Assembly: GCA_040768665.1 (NCBI GenBank)
Contig: JAXGMN010000007.1
Location: 372,001-436,000, forward strand
Length of the DNA stretch: 64,000 nucleotides
From: JABWBD01 sp040768665
Lineage (GTDB): Bacteria > Planctomycetota > Planctomycetia > Pirellulales > Thermoguttaceae
Direction: 5' to 3'
The translations under genes were made by a program, and so were the position numbers. The notes below the pieces were generated by a model that worked only from the letters and a program-made list of their open reading frames with translations, was not told the origin of the DNA and searched no databases. Of the stretch, positions 42,976 to 50,892 are shown piece after piece. Position 1 is the first letter of the stretch; the number at the start of each line of letters is the position of its first letter.

Positions 42976-44224
42976 AACCTTGCAGCAAGGCGAGCCGTGC
43001 GAAATCCAACGCCTGCTTTGCGAGGTAAACCCGCAGCAGCGCCGGATGTCCGGCGAATGGGACCGATTTGACCTTGATCGAGTCGCCCGAGGCAAATGCC
43101 AGCGCGACAAGCCTGGGCTCAGCATCGGTGGTTTCGCCCGACGGAAATCGGCCGACGGCTAAGGCGTAATCGGCCCCGAACAGCGTTCGACAGGCTTCCG
43201 CCATCGCTGTCACCCTATCGTTGTCGCTTGCAGCAGACGATTCGATCCGTTCAAGTGGAGTTTGCAGGACCCGCTCCAGCGCGTCGAGGGTCCCAGCCGC
43301 CACCCCGCCCGCGAAGCAGTCGCCAACCCCGGCAGCCTCCCCCAGCCACTCAGCCACCAGTCCGGCCGTTCCCCATTCGGCGGTCGCCAGCGTCTTTCCC
43401 GAGCGCCGCAGCAGCCGGACCACCGCATGCTGCAGTTCCTCGTCGCCCTCGCCAAAAACAAGATCACCGAGGCACCGATAAATCGTGTCGGCCGTGGGCG
43501 CGATCGCCGCGTCGCACTCTTGCTCCGTGGCTCCTTCCGCCGTGATCCGGAGAATGATCGTGGCCTTGCTGGCGTTGATTCCCACTCGCGGAACGCGGCC
43601 CCGACGGATAAGATCGGGAAGCATCGCCTCGACCTTGCTTTCGCCCGCCCCGAAGCATCGGATCTTCCTGTGACGCACGATCCGCCCTCCTGCTCCGGCC
43701 AGTCGGAGGCGCGGTGCGACGGTCTCCTGCCACATTTCGACGATCTCGGCCGGCACCCCCGGCAGAGCGAAGATCCTGGCCGGCGTCTTGCCCTCGCGAC
43801 CGACCGCCAGATCGATCCCCGGCGCGGTTCCGTTTCGATTCGGAATGATTTCCGCTCCCTCGGGAAAGAATGCCTGGACCAAGTTGCGCTGCGGCATTTC
43901 GCGATTGCGACGGGCGAACAGTCCGCGGATATGTTCCAACGCCTCTTCGCGCAGCACCAGTTCCCGGCCCGCCGCCCTGGCAATGGCGTCGCGCGTGAGA
44001 TCGTCGGCCGTGGGCCCCAGACCGCCGGTGGCAACAATCACATCGCACCGCAGGATCGCCGCGCGGAAGGCCGCGACGATCGCGTCCATCTCGTCGCCGA
44101 CGGTGGTGTGGAACAGAACGCGAATGCCGAGTTCTTCCAGCCGCAGGCTCAACCATTGGGAATTGGTGTCGAGAAGCTGCCCGCTGGTGATCTCGTCGCC
44201 GATGCTGAGGATTTCCGCGATCAT
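42974..44224 (-). CDS. cinA: CinA-like protein with altered C-terminal amidase site
   Basis: 416 residues, full length. The N-terminal MoCF-like domain is intact (ILSIGDEITSGQLLDTNSQW, VIVATGGLGPTADDLTRDA); in CinA this domain has ADP-ribose pyrophosphatase activity. The C-terminal domain keeps the fold (GDCFAGGVAAG), but the nicotinamide-nucleotide amidase motif ESCTGG reads EWGTAG (residues 283-288), replacing the catalytic Ser and the Cys. The amidase function is therefore probably lost. It overlaps the upstream trans-sulfuration gene by ATGA. The stop codon is supplied at the edge of a palindrome. Confidence 0.88.
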   Translation of the reverse strand: MIAEILSIGDEITSGQLLDTNSQWLSLRLEELGIRVLFHTTVGDEMDAIVAAFRAAILRCDVIVATGGLGPTADDLTRDAIARAAGRELVLREEALEHIRGLFARRNREMPQRNLVQAFFPEGAEIIPNRNGTAPGIDLAVGREGKTPARIFALPGVPAEIVEMWQETVAPRLRLAGAGGRIVRHRKIRCFGAGESKVEAMLPDLIRRGRVPRVGINASKATIILRITAEGATEQECDAAIAPTADTIYRCLGDLVFGEGDEELQHAVVRLLRRSGKTLATAEWGTAGLVAEWLGEAAGVGDCFAGGVAAGTLDALERVLQTPLERIESSAASDNDRVTAMAEACRTLFGADYALAVGRFPSGETTDAEPRLVALAFASGDSIKVKSVPFAGHPALLRVYLAKQALDFARLALLQG

Positions 44225-45441
44225 ACCTCGAGCGCCTGCGCCAGGTCGTCGATCAGGTCTTCGCTATTTTCGATCCCGCAGGACAACCGGATCATGTTGT
44301 CCAGGATCCCGATCGCGCGGCGTTGTTCCATGGTGAAGTCATGGTAGCTCATCAGGATCGGCTGCTCGATCAGCGACTCGACTCCCCCGAGACTCGGCCC
44401 GATTCGAGGAATCCGGACCGAATCGACGATTCTCGCCGTCGCGCGCCAGTCGGCATCCTTGATTAGTAACGTGACCAGTCCGCCGTATCCGCGCATGGTC
44501 CGCAGCGCCACGTCGTAGTCGCGGTGGCTGGGGAGCCCCGGGTAGTAAACCTTCTCGACGCGTGGATGGTTTTCAAGAAACTTCGCGACGGCCAGACCGT
44601 TTTCGTTGTGGCGCTGCATCCGCAACTCGAATGTCTTCAGGCCCCGGAGCAGTAGGTACGTGCTGTGCGGCCCGTTGACCATTCCCATCACGCCGCGAAG
44701 CTTTCTCACCGACTCGAGTTTCTCTTCGGAACCGATGATTGCACCGGCGAGCAGATCGTTGTGGCCGGCAAGATACTTGGTGCACGAGTGGAGCACGTAG
44801 TCCACACCGACCTCCAGCGGCCGAAGGTTGTACGGGGTGGCGAGCGTGGCATCGATCAGGGTCTCCACCTCGTGCTTCCGCCCGATCGCGGCAAACCGTT
44901 CCAGGTCCACGACACTCAGGTGCGGATTGGTGGGCGACTCGCTGATCAGAAGCTTCGTCTTGGGCGTGATCGCCGCTTCCATTTTGTCGTAGTCGCAGGC
45001 CGGGATCTGGCGGGTGACCACGCCGAACTTCGCCAGGTGCTTGGTGCAGAATTCGCGGCTGCGGTGGTAGCATTCGTCGAACAGGACGATCTCGTCGCCC
45101 GCCTGCAGCTTCGCCATCAGAAGCCCGGCCACGGCCGCCATCCCCGTGCCATACAACACGGCGGCCTCGCCGCCCTCCAGGGCTGCCAACTTCCGCTCGG
45201 CCACTTTCTCGCTCGGGTTGCCGTAGCGGCCGTATTCCTCCCGAGGCTGCTTCTGCTCGACGAAGTCGACGACCGCCTGGCTGTTGGGAAACGTGTAGGT
45301 GGCAGCGCAGAAGATCGGGTCCGTAATGGAGAACCCGGGCTTGAGGCGGTCCTCGCCCCCATGAACCGCGAGAGTGGATGTCTTGCAAGCGGGCCGGCTA
45401 CCGTCGGAGGGAACAGGGAGTGGGGGCATGGTGGGCTGCAA
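44221..45441 (-). CDS. Trans-sulfuration PLP enzyme (cystathionine synthase/lyase family)
   Basis: 406 residues. Cys/Met metabolism PLP family: Y-G-R-Y-G-N-P near 70-76, Gly-rich PLP phosphate site (YGTGMAAVAGLL), Asp198 (LIDATLATPYNLRP), and Schiff-base Lys222 in LHSCTKYLAGHNDLL. The C-terminal motif is SLGGVESLIEQP. The exact reaction (cystathionine gamma-synthase, gamma-lyase or O-acyl-homoserine sulfhydrylase) cannot be told from the motifs. It is first in a two-gene unit with cinA. Its 5' leader carries a promoter and an intrinsic terminator, suggesting transcription attenuation. Confidence 0.9.
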   Translation of the reverse strand: MQPTMPPLPVPSDGSRPACKTSTLAVHGGEDRLKPGFSITDPIFCAATYTFPNSQAVVDFVEQKQPREEYGRYGNPSEKVAERKLAALEGGEAAVLYGTGMAAVAGLLMAKLQAGDEIVLFDECYHRSREFCTKHLAKFGVVTRQIPACDYDKMEAAITPKTKLLISESPTNPHLSVVDLERFAAIGRKHEVETLIDATLATPYNLRPLEVGVDYVLHSCTKYLAGHNDLLAGAIIGSEEKLESVRKLRGVMGMVNGPHSTYLLLRGLKTFELRMQRHNENGLAVAKFLENHPRVEKVYYPGLPSHRDYDVALRTMRGYGGLVTLLIKDADWRATARIVDSVRIPRIGPSLGGVESLIEQPILMSYHDFTMEQRRAIGILDNMIRLSCGIENSEDLIDDLAQALEV

Positions 45442-45535
45442 CTCCAGGTTGGATGGTCAAATCTGGCGGGGTAAGCGACCTGTTGCTCGGCCGAAAAACG
45501 CCGAATCAGGCGGGGCCCTGATTTCCGGGTGCCAA

Positions 45536-45571
45536 TAAAAAACCGCGACGGGCGCCCGAAGGCGGTCGCGG
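45536..45571 (-). terminator. Intrinsic terminator in leader of trans-sulfuration gene
   Basis: Minus-strand stem CCGCGAC/GTCGCGG with a GC-rich loop that can pair further, followed by TTTTTT (45537-45542). It lies about 95 bases upstream of the start at 45441, so it would stop transcription before the gene unless read through. Confidence 0.7.
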
Positions 45572-45667
45572 CATGCTTCTTTCAAGTTGGATCGCCGACA
45601 ATCCTCTCAGCTCGACGGCGATGGCACTTTAGCAGATTTGGCTGCAAGCGGCCGCAAATCCCATCAG
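45536..45667 (-). ncRNA. Candidate terminated leader RNA or small RNA upstream of trans-sulfuration gene
   Basis: On the minus strand a sigma-70-like promoter (45674-45702) would start RNA near 45667, and an intrinsic terminator ends at 45537, giving an RNA of about 130 bases. Between them are the stems GATTTG/CAAATC and ATCGCCG/CGGCGAT flanked by AAGT/ACTT. I compared it by eye with SAM riboswitch consensus sequences and saw no match. It may be an unrecognised regulatory leader of the downstream gene, or a stand-alone sRNA. Confidence 0.4.
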
Positions 45668-45673
45668 CGGATC

Positions 45674-45702
45674 ATTGTACTAACGCCCGCGGGCCGAAGC
45701 AA
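45674..45702 (-). promoter_or_regulatory. Sigma-70-like promoter for the leader/trans-sulfuration unit
   Basis: On the minus strand, TTGCTT, a 17-base spacer and TACAAT. It is divergent from the promoter at 45739. Confidence 0.5.
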
Positions 45703-45738
45703 GCAATCGAATCGAGAAAGTCGTGCGGCGACCGGGAG

Positions 45739-45766
45739 TTGACGGAACCCTCGCCGGCCCTTATAG
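45739..45766 (+). promoter_or_regulatory. Sigma-70-like promoter for the ACT-domain gene
   Basis: TTGACG, a 16-base spacer and TTATAG, about 55 bases before the ATG at 45823. Confidence 0.5.
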
Positions 45767-45822
45767 TTGGGTGTTATGCAGGCCCCCAAGTCCCCCGCGT
45801 TCCTTTTACACGAGCAGAGACT

Positions 45823-46314
45823 ATGAGCATCGACGACGCCGCCGGAACTGGTTTCGCCACGATGCGCGGCCGCAACTATCCCTCGATACGCCAGTTTACC
45901 GTCTTCCTGGAGAACCGGGTCGGCCAGTTGCTCGAGGTGGTGCGGCGGTTCGAAGGAAGCAAGGTTCGTATTGTAGCCCTTTCCATATCGGACGCGGCAG
46001 AGTGCGCGTTTGTGCGGTTTCTGCTGAGCCACCCAGAGGAGGGCCGAGAGATTTTGGAGCGGGCGGGCTTGGCCATCATCGAAAGCGACCTGATCGGCGT
46101 CGAACTTCCGGACGGCACCCAGCCGCTGCTGCAAATCTGCACCGCGCTTTTGCAGGCCGAGGTGAATATCGTCCAGGCTTATCCGCTGATCGTCCGCCCG
46201 CACGGCCGTGCTGCCGTGGCCCTTATGGTGGACCACATCGACATGGGGCTGGAAACCCTGGCCGCCAAGGGATTCACGATGATTACCGAGGGAGATCTGG
46301 CGGAAGACGAGTAG
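45823..46314 (+). CDS. ACT-domain protein
   Basis: 163 residues from the ATG at 45823; the frame is open further upstream but only through the regulatory region. The first ACT-like unit reads IRQFTVFLENRVGQLLEVVR plus RFEGSKVRIVALSISD. The second reads LLQICTALLQAEVNIVQAYP plus VALMVDHIDMGLETL. Such small tandem-ACT proteins bind amino acids and regulate enzymes or transporters; no catalytic domain is present. It is divergent from the trans-sulfuration gene. The ligand is unknown. Confidence 0.8.
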   Translation: MSIDDAAGTGFATMRGRNYPSIRQFTVFLENRVGQLLEVVRRFEGSKVRIVALSISDAAECAFVRFLLSHPEEGREILERAGLAIIESDLIGVELPDGTQPLLQICTALLQAEVNIVQAYPLIVRPHGRAAVALMVDHIDMGLETLAAKGFTMITEGDLAEDE

Positions 46315-46360
46315 CTTGCGGCGCTTGACAGGGCTGCGCCGTGCGGGACACTATGGATAA

Positions 46361-46460
46361 GTGCCTATCCCAAGACCGAGTCAGGAGAAGGGGACGGGCA
46401 CATTTTGCTCCGAAGACCCCGCAAAGTGAGCCAGTTCCCAAAGGTTTTCGGATAGGCTCT
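46361..46460. repeat. GGGGACGGGCAC...GAGCCAGTTCCC palindrome
   Basis: A copy of the family at 42875 with some substitutions (GTGCCTATCCCAAGACC ... GGTTTTCGGATAGGCTCT). It fills most of the gap before the next gene. Confidence 0.85.
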
Positions 46461-46494
46461 CAGTGCCCGGCCCCACTCTTCTGCGAGCTTCCGC

Positions 46495-47193
46495 ATGGCG
46501 ATTTCTGTTGTCTGTCCCGGCTGCAAAAAGCGATTTCAAGTCAGTGATCAATTCGCCGGCCAGACTGGGCCCTGCCCCCAGTGTAAGGTTCCCATTAAGA
46601 TCCCGGAAAAGGGGCCGGAAGTTACTATCCATGCCCCCGAAGCCTTCTCAACCGGCGGCCGCTCGCAAAGCGGTGAGTTGCTGACGAAGCCGATTGCCCG
46701 CCAGAAGGTGCAATTCTCGCCGCTGGCGGTTGCTCTGGTCGCCGCCTCTGCGGTGGTAGGGGTGCTCGTAGCGTACTTCGGCCGCAGCCTGTTTCAAGAG
46801 ATGCTGCTGGCCCGAATCGCTGGTTTGGTTCTGATCTCGCCGCCGCTGGTGCTCGCGGCCTACTGGTTCCTTCGCGACGACGAACTGGAGCCCTATTCCG
46901 GCAGATCGTTGCACATTCGGTCGGCAGTCTGTGCTCTGGCCTACATGCTGCTCTGGGCGGCCTATACCTACGTCGCGAATGCAGGCTTGCTGACGGAAGA
47001 ATTGTGGACATGGTTCTTCATCGCTCCGCCGCTGTTGTTCGTCGGAACCATGGCCGCGCACGTCTCGCTTGACCTCGATCTCGGCAACGCCTTCTTCCAC
47101 TATGCGTTTTACTTGATCGTCACCGTCCTGCTCCGGTGGACTGCCGGCATGCGCTGGGTCTGGGATCTTGCGGCGACCAGCCCCGTCGGCTGA
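46495..47193 (+). CDS. Zinc-ribbon membrane protein of unknown function
   Basis: 232 residues. The N-terminal zinc ribbon (VVCPGCKKRFQVSDQF ... GPCPQCKVPIKI) is like those in many planctomycete proteins. About five hydrophobic segments follow (FSPLAVALVAASAVVGVLVA, LLARIAGLVLISPPLVLAAY, ALAYMLLWAAYTYVA, WFFIAPPLLFVGTMA, YAFYLIVTVLL). The function is unknown. Start: ATG at 46495. Confidence 0.75.
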   Translation: MAISVVCPGCKKRFQVSDQFAGQTGPCPQCKVPIKIPEKGPEVTIHAPEAFSTGGRSQSGELLTKPIARQKVQFSPLAVALVAASAVVGVLVAYFGRSLFQEMLLARIAGLVLISPPLVLAAYWFLRDDELEPYSGRSLHIRSAVCALAYMLLWAAYTYVANAGLLTEELWTWFFIAPPLLFVGTMAAHVSLDLDLGNAFFHYAFYLIVTVLLRWTAGMRWVWDLAATSPVG

Positions 47194-47213
47194 TTGGCCG
47201 CACGGTCTTCAGG

Positions 47214-47240
47214 TAGGTCCGGCTTGCCGAGCCGGACTTG
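47214..47240. repeat. TAGGTCCGGCTTGCCGAGCC palindrome (variant)
   Basis: A variant of the GGTCCCGC family in which both arms carry the same compensating change (GTCCGGC/GCCGGAC), so pairing is kept. Confidence 0.75.
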
Positions 47241-47333
47241 GGCAGCGGCGTCACAGTCCGCAACCTCGCACAAGCCCCAAGAACAAGCCGGTAATTTCTT
47301 TGTAAGCAGACTTTCGTCCGCTGGGGGCGGAAT

Positions 47334-47471
47334 GAATTCCGCCCTACGAACTTGACGAATTCCGCCCTACGAACTTGACGAATTCCGCCCTACGAACTTG
47401 ACGAATTCCGCCCTACGAACTTGACGAATTCCGCCCTACGAACTTGATGAATTCCGCCCTACGAACTTGTT
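47334..47471. repeat. Six tandem copies of a 23-bp unit
   Basis: The unit GAATTCCGCCCTACGAACTT plus GAC repeats at 47334, 47357, 47380, 47403, 47426 and 47449 with only an occasional base difference. There is no intervening spacer, so it is a direct tandem array and not CRISPR. It lies in the 500-base gap between 47194 and 47706. Confidence 0.92.
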
Positions 47472-47506
47472 TGTGGGCAGTTGCCTAGCTGCGATCGATC
47501 TATCGC

Positions 47507-47542
47507 AAAAAAGAAGCCCCTAAGCGCAGCCATAGGGGCTTC
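47507..47542 (-). terminator. Intrinsic terminator of the Cys-rich EKPA-repeat gene
   Basis: On the minus strand, GAAGCCCCT and AGGGGCTTC (9-bp perfect stem, loop of 12) are followed by TTTTTT. It is about 165 bases downstream of the stop codon at 47707. Confidence 0.85.
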
Positions 47543-47706
47543 GTAATCAATCCCGATACTCATTGGCGGCCGCAATCCGACCGCACTATGCCACGCGGCA
47601 GGCTCAGGTCGTCAAGGCGAACGCGGCAACACACCGGATTGGCGCGCTGCCATTGTTCCACAGTAGCGTCCCGCGGCAATGCACAGCCGCAAGTCGCGTC
47701 CACGGG

Positions 47707-48441
47707 TTACTCGGCTGCCTTTTCGGCCGGTTTCTCGGCTGGTTTCTCAGCGGCCTTTTCGGCCGGTTTCTCGGCAGCCTTTTCCGTTGGTTTCTCGGCG
47801 GCTTTTGGCGCCGGCTTCTCAGCCGGTTTCTCGACTGGCTTTTCGGCCGGCTTTTCTGCGGCTTTTGGCGCCGGTTTCTCAGCGGCCTTTTCGGCCGGCT
47901 TCTCCATTGCCTTCTCCGCAGGCTTTTCAGCCGGTTTCTCGACCGCCGTGGGAGCGGGTTTGTCGGCCGGCTTTGCAGCAGGCTTTTCAGCCGGTTTCTC
48001 GACCGCCTTGGGAGCCGGCTTTTCAACCGGCTTCGCGGCTGGCTTTTCCACCGGTGGTTTCGGCGGCGCCGGCGGAGGAGCAACGTCGCCCGGAGAAGGA
48101 GATGGTTTCGCCTTGGGAGCCGCCGGCGGAGCGGGCATCTTGGGGGCGGGCGGACCGCTAGGCGCCATCGCCTTAGGTTCCGGAGGTGCCGGAGGTACGG
48201 CAGGTGCCGCAGGCCCCATCTCGGCGGCCGCGGCAGGAGCACAGCACTCCGGCACTGCCGGGCCGCAGCACGTGGGCGCCGGAGCACAGCAGTCCGCGGG
48301 CGCTACGCAGCAACTCGTCACACAGGGGCGTGGACAACAGCGGCCAAACATACCGCCGAAGAATTTGCACGCCCATACCGTCTCGGTCATGACAAAGAAC
48401 GTCACGACCAGGATCGCGCATGTCATTCCCAGTCGTCGCAT
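47707..48441 (-). CDS. Secreted Cys-rich protein with Pro/Ala/Lys/Glu (EKPA) repeats
   Basis: 244 residues from the ATG at 48441 (AGGAGGACC upstream). Signal (MTCAILVVTFFVMTETVWAC), a Cys-rich head (CCPRPCVTSCCVAPADCC), a Pro/Ala linker, then about 130 residues of (A/P)EKPA repeats (VEKPAEKPAEKAMEKPAEKA). The repeats look like a Lys/Glu-rich flexible rod, as in wall- or surface-attached proteins. The function is unknown. It has its own terminator. Confidence 0.75.
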   Translation of the reverse strand: MRRLGMTCAILVVTFFVMTETVWACKFFGGMFGRCCPRPCVTSCCVAPADCCAPAPTCCGPAVPECCAPAAAAEMGPAAPAVPPAPPEPKAMAPSGPPAPKMPAPPAAPKAKPSPSPGDVAPPPAPPKPPVEKPAAKPVEKPAPKAVEKPAEKPAAKPADKPAPTAVEKPAEKPAEKAMEKPAEKAAEKPAPKAAEKPAEKPVEKPAEKPAPKAAEKPTEKAAEKPAEKAAEKPAEKPAEKAAE

Positions 48442-48788
48442 CAATCGGTCCTCCTGTCTCAAAGCGGGAACTAGCACCAGAGCCATCGCAGCCAAAATGG
48501 CAGGCAATTACAGAAACTTACCAAATAGACTAGTCCACCGAACCATTTTATGCAACCTATTCTTGTTTTTTTGCTCTTTTTATCTATTTTCTCCTACACT
48601 TTTCGTCGTTGCCTTGACACTTCTGCAGGATCCCCAACGATTTGCAGAGGGGATACCGGGTGTGCGGACGACGGATCTACGCTGGTCTGATGAGAGTCGG
48701 GCCGGGCACCGCAGGTATTCGTGGGTAAACGGAAGAAAAAAATACAGATTGCGGGGCGAGTCCCCGTTTTCATCCCCCAGACCCGCCC

Positions 48789-48897
48789 TGGGCTGATAAA
48801 AACTTGATAAAAACGGGGACAGGCACCGCAACTATAGCGGTTTAGCCAGAGCGACCACACAAGATGTTGCGGAGCCAGTCCCCGTTTTTATCAGCCC
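48789..48897. repeat. GGGGACAGGCACC...GGAGCCAGTCCCC palindrome
   Basis: Ends GGGCTGATAAAAAC and GTTTTTATCAGCCC; inner ends ACGGGGACAGGCACCGCAAC and GTTGCGGAGCCAGTCCCC. Same family as 34027. It lies in the 540-base gap between the EKPA-repeat gene and hslV; nothing else was recognised there. Confidence 0.88.
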
Positions 48898-48981
48898 AGA
48901 CCCGCCCCCCTGGTCAGCCGCCGCGAAGATCGCGATATTGGCGGTTTGTCCTGGGCGATCAATCATTTCCATGGTGATTTC

Positions 48982-49524
48982 ATGAAGACCCGTTCGACAA
49001 CGATCCTGACTGTCCGCCACAAAGGTGCCGTCGCTATGGGTGGCGACGGGCAGGTAACCGTGGGAAGCTCGATCGTGAAGGCCGATTCCACGAAGATCCG
49101 CCGAATGGCCGATGGCCGGGTCCTCACCGGTTTTGCCGGTTCCGCCGCCGACGCCTTCGCCCTGCTGGAGCGTTTCGAGGCAAAGCTCAAGGATTATCCC
49201 GGCAATGTTCCCCGCGCCGCGACCGAACTCGCAAAAGACTGGCGCACGGACCGGGTCCTTCGCCGTCTCGAAGCGATGATGGCGGTTGTCGATGAGAAAT
49301 ACACCCTGCTGGTGAGCGGCAACGGCGACGTCATTCAGCCGACCGACGGGGTGCTGGGTATCGGCTCCGGGGGCAACTATGCGGTGGCGGCCGCGCGCGC
49401 GCTACTGGCCCATTCGAGTCTTTCCGCGTCCGAGATCGTGCGGACCGCGCTGTCGATCGCCGCGGAGATCGACGTCTATACTAACAACAACATCGTCGTG
49501 GAGGAAATGGCGTGCAAGAGCTGA
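48982..49524 (+). CDS. hslV: HslV, ATP-dependent protease subunit
   Basis: 180 residues from the ATG at 48982. After processing of MKTRS the catalytic N-terminal Thr is in TTILTVRHKGAVAMGGDGQV. Typical family motifs: GGDGQVTVGSSIVK, GFAGSAADAFALLERFE, GIGSGGNYAVAAARAL. It forms a dodecameric chamber driven by HslU. The stop overlaps the hslU start by 13 bases. Confidence 0.95.
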   Translation: MKTRSTTILTVRHKGAVAMGGDGQVTVGSSIVKADSTKIRRMADGRVLTGFAGSAADAFALLERFEAKLKDYPGNVPRAATELAKDWRTDRVLRRLEAMMAVVDEKYTLLVSGNGDVIQPTDGVLGIGSGGNYAVAAARALLAHSSLSASEIVRTALSIAAEIDVYTNNNIVVEEMACKS

Positions 49525-50849
49525 CGCCTCGCGAAATCGTCCAGGAACTCGATCGTCATATTGTTGGTCAGGATGCCGCGAAGCGCGCGGTGGCGATTGC
49601 CATTCGCAACCGTTGGCGTCGCCAGCGGCTCCCCGAGGAAATGCGACCGGAGGTTGCTCCGAAGAACATCATGATGATCGGGCCGACAGGCGTGGGCAAG
49701 ACCGAGATTGCCCGCCGTCTGGCCAAGCTCACCGGGGCGCCGTTCGTCAAAGTCGAAGCAACGAAATACACCGAGGTTGGCTATTACGGGCGGGACGTGG
49801 AGAGCATGGTCCGCGAACTGGTGGAAAACGCCATCGGATTGGTTCGCGAGGAGGAGCGCTCGGGCGTGGAAGACGAAGCCCGTCGCCGCGTCGAAGATCG
49901 ACTCGTCGAGCTCCTCGTTCCTGCGCCGGCCGCATTGGACGCTTCCGTTGAGAACACTTCCGGTGCCGAGCGTTACGAACGGACGCGGGAGAAGATTCGT
50001 GCCATGCTGGTGTCCGGGGAAATGGACGAGCGCCGCGTGGAAATCGTCACGGAACAGAGAGCAAAGCCGATGATGTTCACCGGGATCGGCATGGAGCAGA
50101 TGGATCTCGATCTGCAGGGGATGTTCGACAAGATCCTGCCGAAGAACACGTCGCGGCGGGAGATGACGGTTCGCGAGGCCCGCGGCGCCCTGTTCGAGCA
50201 GGAAGTGGAGGCACTGATCAACCCGGAGAAAGTGCACGCCGCCGCCATCGAACTCGCCGAGGATCTCGGCATTATTTTCGTCGACGAGATCGACAAGGTC
50301 GTCGCCAGCGAGCACGCCCACGGAGCCGATGTATCGCGTCAGGGCGTGCAGCGCGACTTGCTGCCGATTGTTGAAGGAACCACGGTGCAAACCCGGTACG
50401 GTTTCGTCGCCACCGATCACATCCTCTTCATCGCCGCCGGGGCGTTCCACCGGGCCCGCCCGAGCGATCTCATGCCGGAGCTTCAGGGCCGTTTCCCCAT
50501 CCGGGTCGAGCTCAATGATCTTACCAAGGAGGACTTCGTCCGAATTCTCACCGAGCCGAAGGGCGCGCTGACCAAGCAGTATGTGGCCCTTCTGGGGACG
50601 GAAGGCGTCGAGATCGTGTTCGAGCCTAACGCCGTGGAGGCGCTGGCCGACTACGCATTCCGCGTGAATCAGTCGACGCAGAACATCGGAGCTCGCCGGC
50701 TGTATACGATTATGGAGCGGCTTCTGGAGGAGTTGAGCTTTGAAGCGCCCGACATGAAGATGGGCCGGGTGGTGATTAACGCCGCCTACGTCACCGAGCG
50801 GCTCGAGGAAGTGAGCCAGGACGAGGACCTCAGCAAGTTCATCCTGTAA
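49512..50849 (+). CDS. hslU: HslU, ATPase subunit of the HslVU protease
   Basis: 445 residues. GTG start at 49512 inside the end of hslV. Conserved opening LTPREIVQELDRHIVGQDAAK, Walker A GPTGVGKTE, GYYGRDVES pore motif, Walker B IIFVDEIDK, and C-terminal LSKFIL, which docks in HslV. A full-length AAA+ unfoldase with an I domain between the Walker motifs. Confidence 0.96.
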   Translation: MQELTPREIVQELDRHIVGQDAAKRAVAIAIRNRWRRQRLPEEMRPEVAPKNIMMIGPTGVGKTEIARRLAKLTGAPFVKVEATKYTEVGYYGRDVESMVRELVENAIGLVREEERSGVEDEARRRVEDRLVELLVPAPAALDASVENTSGAERYERTREKIRAMLVSGEMDERRVEIVTEQRAKPMMFTGIGMEQMDLDLQGMFDKILPKNTSRREMTVREARGALFEQEVEALINPEKVHAAAIELAEDLGIIFVDEIDKVVASEHAHGADVSRQGVQRDLLPIVEGTTVQTRYGFVATDHILFIAAGAFHRARPSDLMPELQGRFPIRVELNDLTKEDFVRILTEPKGALTKQYVALLGTEGVEIVFEPNAVEALADYAFRVNQSTQNIGARRLYTIMERLLEELSFEAPDMKMGRVVINAAYVTERLEEVSQDEDLSKFIL

Positions 50850-50892
50850 TCCGGCACCGAGCCGGCAGCCCGCAATATGGAGAACCGACCCG

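Noticed and set aside
45536..45667. SAM riboswitch upstream of the trans-sulfuration gene
   Set aside because: The conserved sequence blocks of SAM-I, SAM-II and SAM-IV were not recognised by eye; only a promoter, stems and terminator are supported.
47334..47471. CRISPR array
   Set aside because: The 23-bp units are directly adjacent with no spacers and no cas gene is present.
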